Shown piece by piece: positions 22,601 through 34,599 of a stretch of DNA of 64,000 nucleotides. The stretch is from Rhizophagus irregularis (lineage: Eukaryota > Glomeromycota > Glomeromycetes > Glomerales > Glomeraceae), in NCBI RefSeq assembly GCF_026210795.1, contig NC_089449.1:3534001-3598000 (forward strand), read 5' to 3'. The translations under genes and the position numbers were made by a program. Each line of letters opens with the position of its first letter. Position 1 is the first letter of the stretch. Below the pieces are notes generated by a model. That model searched no databases. It was not told where the DNA came from and saw only the letters and a program-made list of their open reading frames with translations.

Positions 22601-22676
22601 ATAGTATAATAATGATTTTGAAGAAAAACGATTAAAATCGCAAATAAGATGTTTGAAAATTCGACGGAAATGATGA

Positions 22677-22758
22677 TATAATCATGTATTTTTTCTCCTA
22701 ATTTTTAGGAATTTTACTGACGAATTAGGAAATTTTTATAGGAAAATACATGATTATA
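22677..22758. repeat. 82-bp hairpin element
   Basis: The arms tataatcatgtatttt (22677-22692) and aaaatacatgattata (22743-22758) are exact reverse complements. Inner words (cctaatttttagga and ttaggaaatttttatagga) extend partial pairing. Similar tgatga(t/a)t words flank the element and may be a target duplication. It sits at the 3' end of the BTB-BACK-TLD relic. Confidence 0.7.
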
Positions 22759-23219
22759 ATGATGATTACAAGTTTATCAAGAATTTCTGAAATAGTGCCA
22801 ATACTAAATCCTATACTATTAACAAGGAAGAATTCTTAAAGACGAAGATAAAAGAGAAAACAAAAAGTGAATTCAACATTTACTGGATAATATAGAGGAA
22901 TAAAAAATATTAACGAAATGGATGAACAAAGAATTAAGATTCAACACAAATGGGCATAGGTTGGGAATTTAATTTTTGTTTTATTTTTATTTGTTTTTAT
23001 TCTTTGAGATAGAGAAATTTGAAAAAAGAAAAATAAGTAATGTTCGTGCTGTTAAATATATGTCATAATTATATAGAAATTATACTGCTTGTATATTATT
23101 ATTAGTCACGATGTATCCAAAAAGATTTTTAAAAGTATATTTATATCCTCAAATTTTTTAGTTTTCTCAAATTTTCTTAAAACTTCTTTCTCTAAAAAAT
23201 ACGTTTATCTCTTTACAGA
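22759..23219. other. Intergenic between two relics
   Basis: No convincing coding text. Some AT-rich sequence probably belongs to the flanks of the BTB relic and the Crinkler relic. Confidence 0.5.
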
Positions 23220-25515
23220 AAAATATTCAACATGTATTTTTCCTTAAATTGTTTACTTCTAGGCAATGGATTTAATAATTCTTTCTCGATTAATATTGAC
23301 ACAATTTTTGATTCTGAAACTATGAAGTCAACTATGATGATATCAAAGTTTCGCATATCAAGTCTCTTGTCTTTGATAGAAAAAGTTATAAACTTAAATC
23401 ACTTAATATTAACAATTCTGACAGTCTGGAACTTTGGAAGGTCAATGGTAAAAAGGTTAAAAATAACTAAAATAAACTTGAAGGATTTTTTACCGAAGAT
23501 GAAATTAAAAATGATCTTGGAGGCGAGTATATGGAATCTCAACACTTTCTTAGCAGATATTTTGTTAAAAATAAAGTAATCCATTCACATCATCGTGCAA
23601 GTGCCCGCCACTAGTAAATGTATCCCAATGTTTTACCTCCCGAACAAGAAATTTGCAGTAACAAAATATCAAGTTTAGTTGGATACCTTTATTTCATATA
23701 ATAATGTTTTTGTTTTTTTTTCTTTCCTGCTTCTTATCATCAATCATCACCCAAAAATTTATCATAGAACCTTCAAGTATTAATGAGCTCATGGGAAAGA
23801 TATTAAAAAACGTTATTAAATCAAGTGACAAAACTCCTGATTTCTCTAATAGTACTTAGAGTTGAATTGTTTAACCATTTAAAAAATAATCCAGAAAATA
23901 TTTTAAAAGATCCATTCTCTCAGCGGCCTGTTCTCGATCCTGATTTTTTATCAATTTACCTTGATTTTGGACGAGATATGGAGCTGGGTATCTATGATAA
24001 CAATTTGACTGCTGATTCTGTAATTGCTTTACGTATTGCTTTTAAATTCTTTATTGATGGGGGATCGTATGAAATGGATTTTAATGGTTTCCGTCAAAAT
24101 ATTTATGGTCTTTTCAATGTGAATGATACAATTAAATCTCTCGCAAAATTTGAATATATCATGAACCTTAACCATGTAATTCAGAGCATTCGTGAGTCTC
24201 GCCAGTTAAAGGATAATCAAATTCTTCCTCCATATTGATGAAATTCAAACAATGTTCAAGTATAATAAGGGGCTTACCAAGGAGTTATTACACGTAGTGG
24301 GCCACTATATGATGAATAATGAAGCTTTTATCCAAACATTTATATCTGGAACAGCATTACAGGAGGTTGTCAAGTTGAAGAAACCAACAAGCTTTAGTTT
24401 CAACTATATTAATTGTCCTTTTCTCTCAATGAATGCTTATATAGAAATTGTAAATGATTTCGCAGTTAAACAAAATGATATAAATTACCAGTGGATTCTT
24501 GATCAACCATTTATTAAAATTCTAGATTATGACATAGTCTCCCACGTGCAATCGAATATATTCTTGATGGTATTTTTAAAACAGGCTTTTTTAGGAATCA
24601 TATCTGGAATCCATCTAATTTCTTTGACAGTATTGTGAACAGGTTAGACATGAGGTATGTTAATAAAAAATAAAAAAATAATCGTCAATTATAAATCCTT
24701 TCAGTCACTCATGTGTTAATCACATTTTTTTATTGCTCAGCTATGCTATAACGGCATTTGTTGAAGAACATGAAGATCTTGCCTTTGCTTTGATTAAAAA
24801 TTGTATGAAAAATAATAAAGGACAGAGAAAGTGTTGAAAGATAATGAAAAGTCACTAACTTATGAAGCCATTGTATTTAAAAATGCTGCTTCAGCAGAAT
24901 TTGGTGATTTATTTGTTCGATATGTAAGTACAGATGATGACTTTGCAGATGATGATGATAATGGGTATCTTTTTTGCTTACAATGTAAGTGGATAGGGAG
25001 AAAAGAAGATTTCCAAATTCCGTTGAAATTGAATGAAATTATACATGAGCATAAAAAAATTTTAGCTACTTTAAAGCAATGTGGTTCTGACTTCTGAAGA
25101 GATTAAGAAGCAACGGATTATTACTATATTATTCACGACAAAAGCGATTAATCCTGACTTGCACTATTCCATCCGTTCGGCTATTCCTGATGATGTTCTT
25201 GTTGTTTGCAGAGACAACTTTCATCAACACTTTGGTAGGCTGTTTGTCTCCCAATTTGATTTTGAATTATTGTCCGTCAGCGCAAACTATACATCTCCAG
25301 AGGTATCTTTGGTACAGCATTAAAAGATTCACTACGGGATTTGAAGCTTAAGCGACCATTTCACTCACCTAAGGATTTCAAAGATAGAGTAGCTTTCAAA
25401 GATAGAGTTTCTTTTGACAATGATGATGGAATTAATGCAGGCTCTCGTATGCATGCTCCATTTCAAAAACGTAAAGTTCTGCAAACTCGAGTTGCTTTTC
25501 AAACAATCACGTGAA
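23220..25515 (+). pseudogene. Crinkler-type effector gene, broken fossil
   Basis: The span carries recognisable parts of a Crinkler (CRN) gene in order. First is the CRN header domain (about 23230-23600, with the LxLWKV-type word ELWKVNGKKV and an IHSHHRAS end). A long central region (about 23760-24650) resembles the P-loop NTPase-type part of the RHS-like Crinkler class. The C-terminal third (about 24830-25330) includes LFCLQCKW, reminiscent of the QxK core of restriction-endonuclease-like nucleases. The copy is broken, with several interruptions, and is treated as a fossil. Family placement comes from remembered motifs, not a search; the N-terminal header is the firmest part. Confidence 0.65.
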
Positions 25516-25865
25516 TCTTATAACAGCAATTTACGCATAAGCAGATAAATTAAAAGTCCGTACGATACTTCATATTTCCCGAAGTATTTTTTGTTATATT
25601 CGGATAATATTAATGCCTATCCGGAATATAATTTCCTAAGTCTTTACTCACTCATAAATTTTTTTGGGGTCTAAAAAAATTCCCAGGATCAACCAGAAGT
25701 CAAACTATTGTGCTACTAGTAATGTCTAACGTTTAATAAAATTTACCTGTTTTAAGTTTTAAGTTTTAACCAAATATTTTTTTTTGACTTACTATATTTA
25801 TTATGTGCATACCCATCGAGTTATTTTTGTTAATTACGCTGGGGAGTTGTTTACAAACTCGACAT
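25516..25865. other. Intergenic, nothing seen
   Basis: AT-rich sequence after the Crinkler relic, without coding character or clear repeats. Confidence 0.5.
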
Positions 25866-25925
25866 TTATTTTTAAAATTTTCCCTGATAGATTGATAGAT
25901 TCCATTTCTGAAACAAGATCGATTT

Positions 25926-26165
25926 ATGAAAACTAATTTATTTTTTAATATTAATATTAGTGATATAAAAAAATTTGTAGAATTAGGGATGTCAATTGAA
26001 ATATCAAAGAATGAAAAATTCAAATCTGAAACTAATATTACTTGTTATTATACAGTATATAAAAAAAGTATTAATGTATATCTTTTTGCCATAAATAATT
26101 CTAATCTTCCTATTTTTTCGCATCTTGGGCACGTTGTTATTTCATACATATTCTTTGATTTGTAA
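25926..26165 (+). pseudogene. Short frame, possibly an HSP70-like C-terminal remnant
   Basis: A 79-codon frame reads SDIKKFVELGMSIEISKNEK, then NITCYYTVYKKSINVYLFA. The pattern 'T-xx-YT-x-Y-xxx-S-(I/L)-x-(V/I)-xLFA' is reminiscent of the substrate-binding segment of divergent HSP70-like proteins common in these fungi, but no ATPase part is present upstream and the similarity is weak. It may simply be an isolated open frame. Confidence 0.25.
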
Positions 26166-27070
26166 TACTATTTGTTAATAAAGTTTTAAAAAATTTTAAC
26201 TTTATAGCCCTTAATCTTTATTAGTTATTTGATTTTCAAACTAATTGCCAGTCTATTTCATACGTTTGCGTGCGATTAAAACAATTACATAATACTCAAT
26301 GAATTTTGCGCTTCCGCAGCAAATTACTGAGTCGCCGCAGTTTTATTCTTGTGCAACTCAGATCTATTTTTATTCCATAATATTTTTACTCTGAACGTAA
26401 CGCATTTTTATCTGAGTCATACTGCCTATAAAATGTAACATTATGTCTGAAATTGTATTACCACCGCTATTGCTACCAGAATAACAAGCAAATGTTAATG
26501 AATGAAATATTGTAGCCATTTTTCATTATATTCATTAAGGTAATTAACAGATAATAAAATGAATAAAGTTCTCACAAAATCGATTAACTGTTAATCACTT
26601 TGGAATAGTAAACAATAAATTTTAATTATATATATACAGTATATATTTTCATAGATTCAAATTATGCCATTTCAGGACCAAATTTCAAGTTTCAACTTGG
26701 AAAAAAAATATAGTATATGATACTCTATATTAAGGGTTGTCATCAGCTGCGCCGATTATTGTACTATTACTATCTTGTGGTACTTGTGTACCAAAGTCAT
26801 TGAAGTAATTTATTTTGATTCACAAATAATTTTCGCCGCAGACACAGGCGGTGTAACATAACCAAATGATAGTTAAATGAAGGTTGTGTTACAAATATTT
26901 GATGTAACAAATCGACTGTCTGTGGACCTGCGGCTAATCACTGCGGTCTATAATAATTTATATAAACTTCAAATTCTTTCCATAGAAAACAAATTTTCTG
27001 AAAGAAGAAAATAAAAATAAGTAACATAAGAATAAAATAAAAAAAAAGTGCAAAAGCTTTTTATAAAATC
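26166..27070. other. Upstream region of Sel1 gene
   Basis: No gene. Two short near-repeats occur at 26850-26930 (gtgtaacataacca, ttgtgttacaaatatt, tgatgtaacaaatcg). The 80 bp before the ATG at 27071 are purine- and A-rich, as expected for a leader. Confidence 0.5.
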
Positions 27071-29446
27071 ATGTCCTTAAACAATAACGAAAACTCAACG
27101 GATATAATTGTATTAAAAGAATTATTAAAAGATTTTTATCGTCATGTTATATTTATAGAAGATTATAATAATTTTGAAAATATTATAACAGAAAGAATCA
27201 AAGAATTTATTAAATATAATAAAAAAACTCCTGAAATAATTTTAAAATTAATGGAAGATCATGAAGAAAATGAAAATTGGTTTTCTAGTTTAATAGGATT
27301 TTTTTATGAGTATGGTATAGGAGTCATTAAAATTGATAAAAATAAATCTTTAGAATTATATTTATTAACAATAAATAATGAAAATAAAAAATTGATTTCC
27401 TTATATCAAATACTTAATATTATTATAGCAAAATATTTATTATCATTTCATTATTATAAAGATATTCTTTTGAATAAAAGAAATTTGATTTTTAAGAAAA
27501 TTGAGAATTTAAATAATATACATATAATGTCACAAATTCATTTTGAAAATTTTAATGGATTAGAAATAAATTTATGTAAAGATGAAATAATTAATATGGA
27601 AAAATATTTTGAATCTTTAGATAAGGATTTTAATGATAATAAAAATGATAATCAAATAGATTATATTAAAAAGAAAGAATTAGTAGACCTAAATAATTTA
27701 GCGTATTATTATCAATATGGAATAGGAAAAGAAAAAAATGAATTTAAAGCATTTGAATTTTACTTAAATTCCTCAGAAAAAGAAGGAAATTCAGATGCAC
27801 AAAATAATTTAGGATGTTGTTATCAATATGGAATTGGAATAGAAAAAGATGAAAGTAAAGCATTTGAATATTATTTAAAAGCTTCTAATCAAGGAGATAT
27901 TTATGCTCAATATAATTTAGGTGTTTGTTATCAAAATGGAATAGGAGTAAGTAAAGATGATGAAAAAGCTTTTGAGTGGTATTTTAAATCTGCAGAAGGA
28001 GAATTATCAATTGCACAAAATGTATTGGGTAATTGTTATAGTAATGGAATTGGAATAGAAAAAGATAAAAACAAAGCATTTGAATGTTATTTAAAAGTTG
28101 CTAAAAGGGGAAATTCAAACGCTGCGGATATTGCATTAGGTGATTGTTATAAAAATGGAATTGGAACATCTAAAAATGAATATAAGGCATTTGAATGTTA
28201 TTTAAGGGCTGCCAAAAGAGGAAATTCGGATGCAGAAAATAATTTAGGCGACCTTTATAAAAGTGGAAACAGAATAAAAAATTTAAATCAAGCTATTTAC
28301 TGGTATAAAAAATCAGCAGAAAAAGGAAATGCAATAGCACAATATAATCTTGGTAATTGTTATAGATTTGGAAAAGGTGTTGAAAAAGATTTATTTAAAG
28401 CTTTTGAATTTTATGAAAAATCTGCTAATAATGGGTATTTAAATGCACAATTTGAACTTGGATATTGTTATTCAAATGGATTTGGAACTGTACTTAATAC
28501 AGAAAAAGCATGTGAATTATATAAAATAGCCGCAGAAAAAGGTCATAATAATGCACAATATAACTTAAGTTTATTATTATATTCACCAGGAGAAGGGATT
28601 AACAAAGTTGAGAAAGATCTATTTGAAAAAGTTGAAAAATTAGCTGAAGAAGGATGTTTGGATTCTCAAAATCAACTTGGATATTATTATAATCATGGAA
28701 TTGGGACTAAAATTAATAAAGAAATGGCATTTGAATTATATAAAATAGTAGCTGAAAAAGATCATAGTATAGCTCAAAATAATCTTGGTGATTTATACAA
28801 AAATGATGAAGAATTTAAGAAAGCTTTTTACTGGTATAATAAAGCAGCAGAAGATAGTAATAATATAGTTGCACAGTATAATGTTGGGCAATGTTATGAA
28901 CTAGGAATTGGTGTTGATAAAAACTATAGTAAAGCATTTAATTATTATCAAAAATCCTATGATCTGGATCATTTAGAATCATATTTTCAACTTGGATATT
29001 GTTACATAAACGGACTTGGAACTAAAATTAAGAGAAAAAAAGGACTTGAATTATATAATGAAGCAGTCGGAAAAGATAAAAAATTTAATATTTTATCATA
29101 CTATGAAAATGAAGATGGAATAAATAATGATCTGGATAAAGTATTATATTGGTATTATAAAGCAGCAGAAAATGATAATAAAGTTGCATTATATAAATTA
29201 GGTAAAATTTATGAAACAGGAAAAGGTGTTTATAAAAATATAACTAGGGCAAATGCATTTTATAAGCAAGCCGCTGAGCTTGGATACTGTCACGAAAATG
29301 AAAATGAGCCGCATAATGATAAGAAGGTGATCAATCCATATGAAAAAACAGCTGAATCAAAAAATGATTGCACTGAGACACATAATGATGAGGAGGTGAT
29401 TAATTCAAATAAAAAAACAGACGAGTCAAAATGTATTATTATGTGA
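27071..29446 (+). CDS. Sel1-repeat protein with C-terminal CaaX-like box
   Basis: A single open frame encodes 791 residues (start context aaatcATGTCC). Residues 1 to about 200 match the unassigned N-terminal domain of the Sel1 genes at 9617 and 50719 (LLKDFYRHVIFIEDYNNFEN, WFSSLIGFFYEYGIG). About fifteen Sel1 repeats follow to around residue 740 (AQNNLGCCYQYGIGIEKDES, AQYNLGNCYRFGKGVEKDLF). A hydrophilic linker of about 50 residues then ends in the tetrapeptide CIIM, a farnesyltransferase-type CaaX box (Cys, two aliphatic residues, Met). The protein may therefore be a lipid-anchored solenoid scaffold. No intron is needed. The other two full-length Sel1-only proteins in the window lack this box. 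Confidence 0.9.
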   Translation: MSLNNNENSTDIIVLKELLKDFYRHVIFIEDYNNFENIITERIKEFIKYNKKTPEIILKLMEDHEENENWFSSLIGFFYEYGIGVIKIDKNKSLELYLLTINNENKKLISLYQILNIIIAKYLLSFHYYKDILLNKRNLIFKKIENLNNIHIMSQIHFENFNGLEINLCKDEIINMEKYFESLDKDFNDNKNDNQIDYIKKKELVDLNNLAYYYQYGIGKEKNEFKAFEFYLNSSEKEGNSDAQNNLGCCYQYGIGIEKDESKAFEYYLKASNQGDIYAQYNLGVCYQNGIGVSKDDEKAFEWYFKSAEGELSIAQNVLGNCYSNGIGIEKDKNKAFECYLKVAKRGNSNAADIALGDCYKNGIGTSKNEYKAFECYLRAAKRGNSDAENNLGDLYKSGNRIKNLNQAIYWYKKSAEKGNAIAQYNLGNCYRFGKGVEKDLFKAFEFYEKSANNGYLNAQFELGYCYSNGFGTVLNTEKACELYKIAAEKGHNNAQYNLSLLLYSPGEGINKVEKDLFEKVEKLAEEGCLDSQNQLGYYYNHGIGTKINKEMAFELYKIVAEKDHSIAQNNLGDLYKNDEEFKKAFYWYNKAAEDSNNIVAQYNVGQCYELGIGVDKNYSKAFNYYQKSYDLDHLESYFQLGYCYINGLGTKIKRKKGLELYNEAVGKDKKFNILSYYENEDGINNDLDKVLYWYYKAAENDNKVALYKLGKIYETGKGVYKNITRANAFYKQAAELGYCHENENEPHNDKKVINPYEKTAESKNDCTETHNDEEVINSNKKTDESKCIIM

Positions 29447-30585
29447 AGAAATTTAAAGATAAAATGAAAATTAAGTGAATATTAGAAAACAGTAAAATGA
29501 ATTTAATAGTACTTATAATTTATTATTAAGATTATAATAATGCTTTTTTTATCCTTTAAAGAAGAAAATGAGTTTAGTAATTTATTTCCTAGTCATTTTT
29601 CGTTTTGTTAAAGTAGGCAAGAATAAGTTTGATCAGAATTGTAAAATCACACGATAAAATTTCAATCATAGAATCATTTGCCCTTTGTGTCTTTTAATGT
29701 ATTTATTTATTATTTATTATTTATTATTTATTATCTGTTATATATCAATTTTATTATTTATTTATTTATTTATTTATTTTATTCTCTTGTTGATACAATC
29801 ACGTGATAAAAACTATGGTCCAATTGACATAATATAAAAAAAATCATTCGGAATATGATAACTGATTGGATAATGAATGAAGATCAAATCATCAATCGGA
29901 ACATTTCCGATTATGGAAATCAATTTACTACGCCATCGACATAAATCATGTCTTTATTAGGAAGAATAATCAAATAATTCGGCTCATAATCAATTAAGTA
30001 ATACGCCCTAGCTATTAATGGTTATCAAATTAAGAAATAAATAAAATAAAACAGAGAAATAAAATAATCGGTTACCAAATATTGTAAAATTCATTGTTGT
30101 TATAAATTATTATATAATACTATAATCAACCAATTGAACTAGGTAATACATAATATCGTCTTTTTTCTTATACTTTTTGGGTAAGTTTTTTTTTTAAAAA
30201 AAAATAATACTCTACATTACTTCGGAAATGTGATACAAAATTTGATTTTAAATAATTTTATATTTATGGTAACTTTTATATGAACATCAGACTACTTTCT
30301 TTTTGTTCTTTTTAATGGGACCGACCTTCCTCAAGGAATTCTTGGAAAAGACGAAAATATAATATATTAATTGTTCAAAAAAAAAAAAGTATATTTACTA
30401 ATCTTACATCATGTTAATTTAACAGAAGGGTTCTATGGATTTTTCTCATAGAATTACTGCGCCTTGTGTTTATGTTTATTCTTCTGTATCACGTTACTTG
30501 AAGTACTGCGCCACCTGTAAAACACTTAAAAATCTTTCCATTGTGTTGACGTTTAATGATTGTTTTCTTTCACAAATTAGTTAAA
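29447..30585. other. Intergenic with ATTT microsatellite
   Basis: The main structure is a microsatellite at 29697-29785 made of ttat/attt units. The rest is AT-rich. The region 30420-30560 has somewhat higher complexity and probably contains the promoter of the kinase gene starting at 30586. Confidence 0.6.
29697..29785. repeat. ATTT/ATT microsatellite
   Basis: Two runs of tttatta and tattta units are separated by about 25 bp. Simple-sequence DNA with no other function visible. Confidence 0.9.
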
Positions 30586-33403
30586 ATGTCAAATGATCCC
30601 AGTGAATCAAATGATTATATAAATTGGTTAGAAAAATCGACTATAGATGAATACTTAAATTATTATGAATATTCCGATTTTAAAAATACACAATTAATAG
30701 GAGGCGGTAATTTTGGAAAGGTCTTTCGTTCTAATTATAAAAATTCTGACACCATTTTCGCATTAAAAACGTTTGATAATTGTAAATTAACTCTAAAAGA
30801 AATTGTAAATGAAGTATGTTTAATTTATCAACCTTTTTTTTTCTTTTTTTTTATATAATTATTTAGATTAAATTTAATAATCCTGGATCTAAGATTCTTT
30901 TTATTATCATACAAATTTGAAAATAAAAAAAGTTTTGGTTTTATAAATTAATCATTACAAATTTAAATTTTTTTTTATAGATAAAACTACAAAAAAGAGT
31001 TGATTTTCATCCAAATATTCTACGGTTTTTCGGTATCACAAAAATAGATTCGGGTAATGTAATATACACAATATATATATGTATTTAAAATTTAACAAAT
31101 TATTATTTATTCATTTTTAATTTCCTTTTGTTTCAGATGTGATTTATCAAACTAGCAAATATTTATTAGTATTAGAATATGCGAATAGTGGAACGTTAGA
31201 AACTTATTTAGATAAACATTTTAATGAACTTGATTGGAATGATAAATATCAATTAGCATTTCAATTAGTAAAAGCCGTAGAATGTATGCATGATTTAGAT
31301 ATTATCCATCGTGATCTGGTAATTAATGATTGATTAAATTTATTATATTATCGTTTTAAATTTGAAAAAAAAGGCTAAAATATCTTTCTTTAACTAAAAT
31401 GAAATAAATAAAATTTTTTTAGCACGCAAATAACATACTTATACATCAGAAAAATGTTAAGTTGGCAGATTTCGGCTTATCAAGAAAAATTTCAGAAGCA
31501 TCAAGTAACGCTTCAATTTTCGGTATAATACCTTACGTTGACCCAAAACGATTAGAGAAAAATAATAATACTCTTTATAAATTAAATAAAAAATCTGATA
31601 TATATAGTATTGGAGTACTAATGTGGCAAATATCAAGCGGGTGTAAACCATTTTATACCGAAGATTATGACGCAACATTAGCCTTGGGCATATTAGGCGG
31701 AAGAAGGGAAAAAATTGTTGAAGGTACTCCTCAGAAGTATAGTAACTTATATAAAGGTAAATTATTTCTTTCTTATTTTTAATAGGAGGTTTTAAGAAAA
31801 CGAATTCATAATATATATTTATCTAACATTTTAACTTAAATAAGAATGTTGGAAACATGAACATGATAAACGTCCGGATATTGACAAAATCGCTTCAACG
31901 CTCAAAACGATAATCAGTCCTGAAACAAGTAATATAAAAGAAGATCATCTACCAATCATAGCAATCATAGGAGATAAAAGTAATCCAGAATTAAGTGAAA
32001 ATATAGATTTAAATTGTGATTTAGCGATAGGAGATATATCAAGTTCACAATTAAATATAATGAATTCCGAAAATAGCTCATCGAATGCAGCTTTCAAAAA
32101 TGACAAAAATGAGTTCGAATTAATTAAGAAATTAGCTAACGAAGATTATGTAGATGCTCAATATAAACTTGGAAATTGTTACGACGAAGGCATCGGTACC
32201 GAGATCAACAAAGCAAAGGCATTTGAATTTTATAAAATAGCTGCTGATAAAGGAAATAATGATGCCCAGTATAAATTAAGTTTTCTATATAAATCAGGAG
32301 AGGGTGTTGAAAAAAATCTAAAAGAAGCATTTGATCTAATTAAGAAACTAGCCGAAAAGAAATATTTAGACACTCAATATCAGCTTGGAACTTATTATGA
32401 TAAAGGCTTTGGTACGGAAGTCAATAAAGAAAAAGCGTACGAGCTTTATAGAATAGCCGCAGAAGAAGGAAATTATGACGCTCTATATAATATATCTTTA
32501 TTGTATGAATTAGGAGAAGGAGTTGATAAAGATGAGAGAAAAGCATTTAATATTCTTAATAAACTATCAAAGAAAGAATATTTAGATGCTCAATTCTTAC
32601 TCGGATATTTCTACGAAAAAGGGATCGGTACTAAAGTAGATATAGCAATGTCATATCACTTATACAAAATGGTTTTAGAAAAGAAAAAGGAAATTGGTAA
32701 ATCTGATGCACAATACCGATTAAGCTTGTTATATAAACTAAGTGAAAGAATTAGACCCGATGAAATAACTGATATCGATATAAGCAAGAAACCAACAACC
32801 GCCAAAGTTAATAAAACGTTATTGATAGTAGTAATATTAATAGTTCTTTACTTAACGTCATTTACATTTGGTATTTATGATGGAATAGTAAAGGATATCG
32901 AAGGAGATCATGCTATAGATGAATATGGTGTAGTACTATATAATTTAGCTCAATATTATGTCAAAAAAGATGCTTACAAAGCTTTCAGTTACTATAAAAA
33001 GTCAGCAGAAGAGGGATATTCAAACGCTCAATTTAGACTTGGAGAGTGTTACAGTTCTGGAACTGGAACTAGTATAAATAAAGGAAAGGCATTCGAACTA
33101 TATAAAGTAGCTACAGATAAAGGAAATCACGATGCACAATATAATTTAGGTGAACTATATGAATTAGGAGAAGGGATTAGTAAAGATGAGGAAAAAGCAT
33201 TTGAATTGATTAAAGAATTAGCTGAAAAAGGATATTCAAATGCTCAGTATAGACTTGGATACTATTATGAAAAGGGAATTGGGACCGATATCAATATGTC
33301 AGAAGCATGTGAGTTATATCAAACAGCTGCAGACAATGGAAACGTAGAGGTTTTAAAAAGTTTAGATAATCTAATATCTAAAAAGCAGTGTCATTTACGA
33401 TAA
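30586..33403 (+). CDS. Protein kinase with two Sel1 arrays and a TM helix
   Basis: Five exons are inferred: 30586-30813, 30981-31053, 31137-31318, 31423-31756 and 31845-33403 (all GT..AG), giving 791 residues. Residues 1 to about 310 are a TKL-like kinase: glycine loop [14 protein letters not shown] lysine in [25 protein letters not shown], and YVDPKRLE in place of the APE motif, so all catalytic residues are there. A Ser/Asn-rich linker precedes about six Sel1 repeats, then a hydrophobic stretch ([18 protein letters not shown], residues about 595-615) that looks like a single transmembrane helix, then four more Sel1 repeats. The first four exon junctions match those of the kinases at 39338 and 45781. 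With one helix and no signal peptide, the two Sel1 arrays would lie on opposite sides of a membrane. Confidence 0.87.
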
Positions 33404-34599
33404 ATAACATACTAATTAACTGAATATAATATATTCAAAATTATTAGATGAGGCATAGGGTCATGCATGAATATCTTTGCTGTCCTAGAATGAAATATAG
33501 CGACATAAAGAATTACAGCCATCCTTTGACATCATAGAAACAAAAACATAGGTCAATAGAATTTGGCTGATAAAGAACTACAGTACTTAATTCTAATAAT
33601 TCTGAACACCGATACAAATTTAGACCAATGGAAAGGATTTATTGCAAAAATCCAATCGAATTCAATAAGAAAATAATAGAGGTAATGAGGTAATAAATAA
33701 GCATATTAAGCAATTATGACAATTGTACAAATTCAATTGATTTAAATTAACTAAGTAATTATGTTGATGGTTAGCGGCGAGTTTTTGTCAATAATTATAA
33801 GTTTTGGGAAGTTTACTTCATTACCGATTTTAAGGAACCAATAAGATGGGATAGTTATCCAATTGGAAAAAATACAGATATAATTCGAAAAAAAGATCGT
33901 TCACTGTACTGATCCATTTGGTGAAAAATACTCAATCTGGATTATACGTCAATTTAGACGGATTTATATTTGGCGCTGTTGAAGAGTAGTTATATTTTGA
34001 CGCTTTATTCTCCATATATGGGAAATGAATTACAATTAGTGTCGTATTAGCAAAAGTTAAGTACATCATGCGCTATTTATTATAATATTCTAGAAGTAGA
34101 GTAGAATTTAACGTATTTTGATAATGTTATAATAAATTTCAATAAGTGATACAATTGTTGGTGACAACAAATTTCATTGTAAAAATTTAGATTCTTTCAA
34201 ATATACAGTATAAATAAATTGGTTTCAATTAATTAAAAAATAATAATAATTGATTTTAATTGTAGAAAAATCGATATTGTTAATTAAGAAACAATATTAA
34301 AAAATTACACATCATTAAAATAAATCAAATTTCTTTAACTAACTAACAAGTGACTTTTAAAAATATCTAACGATCAAAATAGCTTAAATCGGACATTTGT
34401 GAAATCCTAAAATGACCAGTCGCCCATTAATTTTATTTTGTTTCAGACTCATAATTTATAGTTATAAATGTGTAATATCCTACTTAGGATCAATAATTCG
34501 ATGCTAACCCCCACTATAACTTATAGTAAACAATAATTGATACTGTTTTAGTTACATTAATTTCACATAAATCACTTTCTTTTTTTTTGTATACTATAT
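33404..34599. other. Intergenic, no gene seen
   Basis: AT-rich with scattered stops in all frames. A patch at 33780-33990 is slightly more complex but shows no family similarity. Confidence 0.5.
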
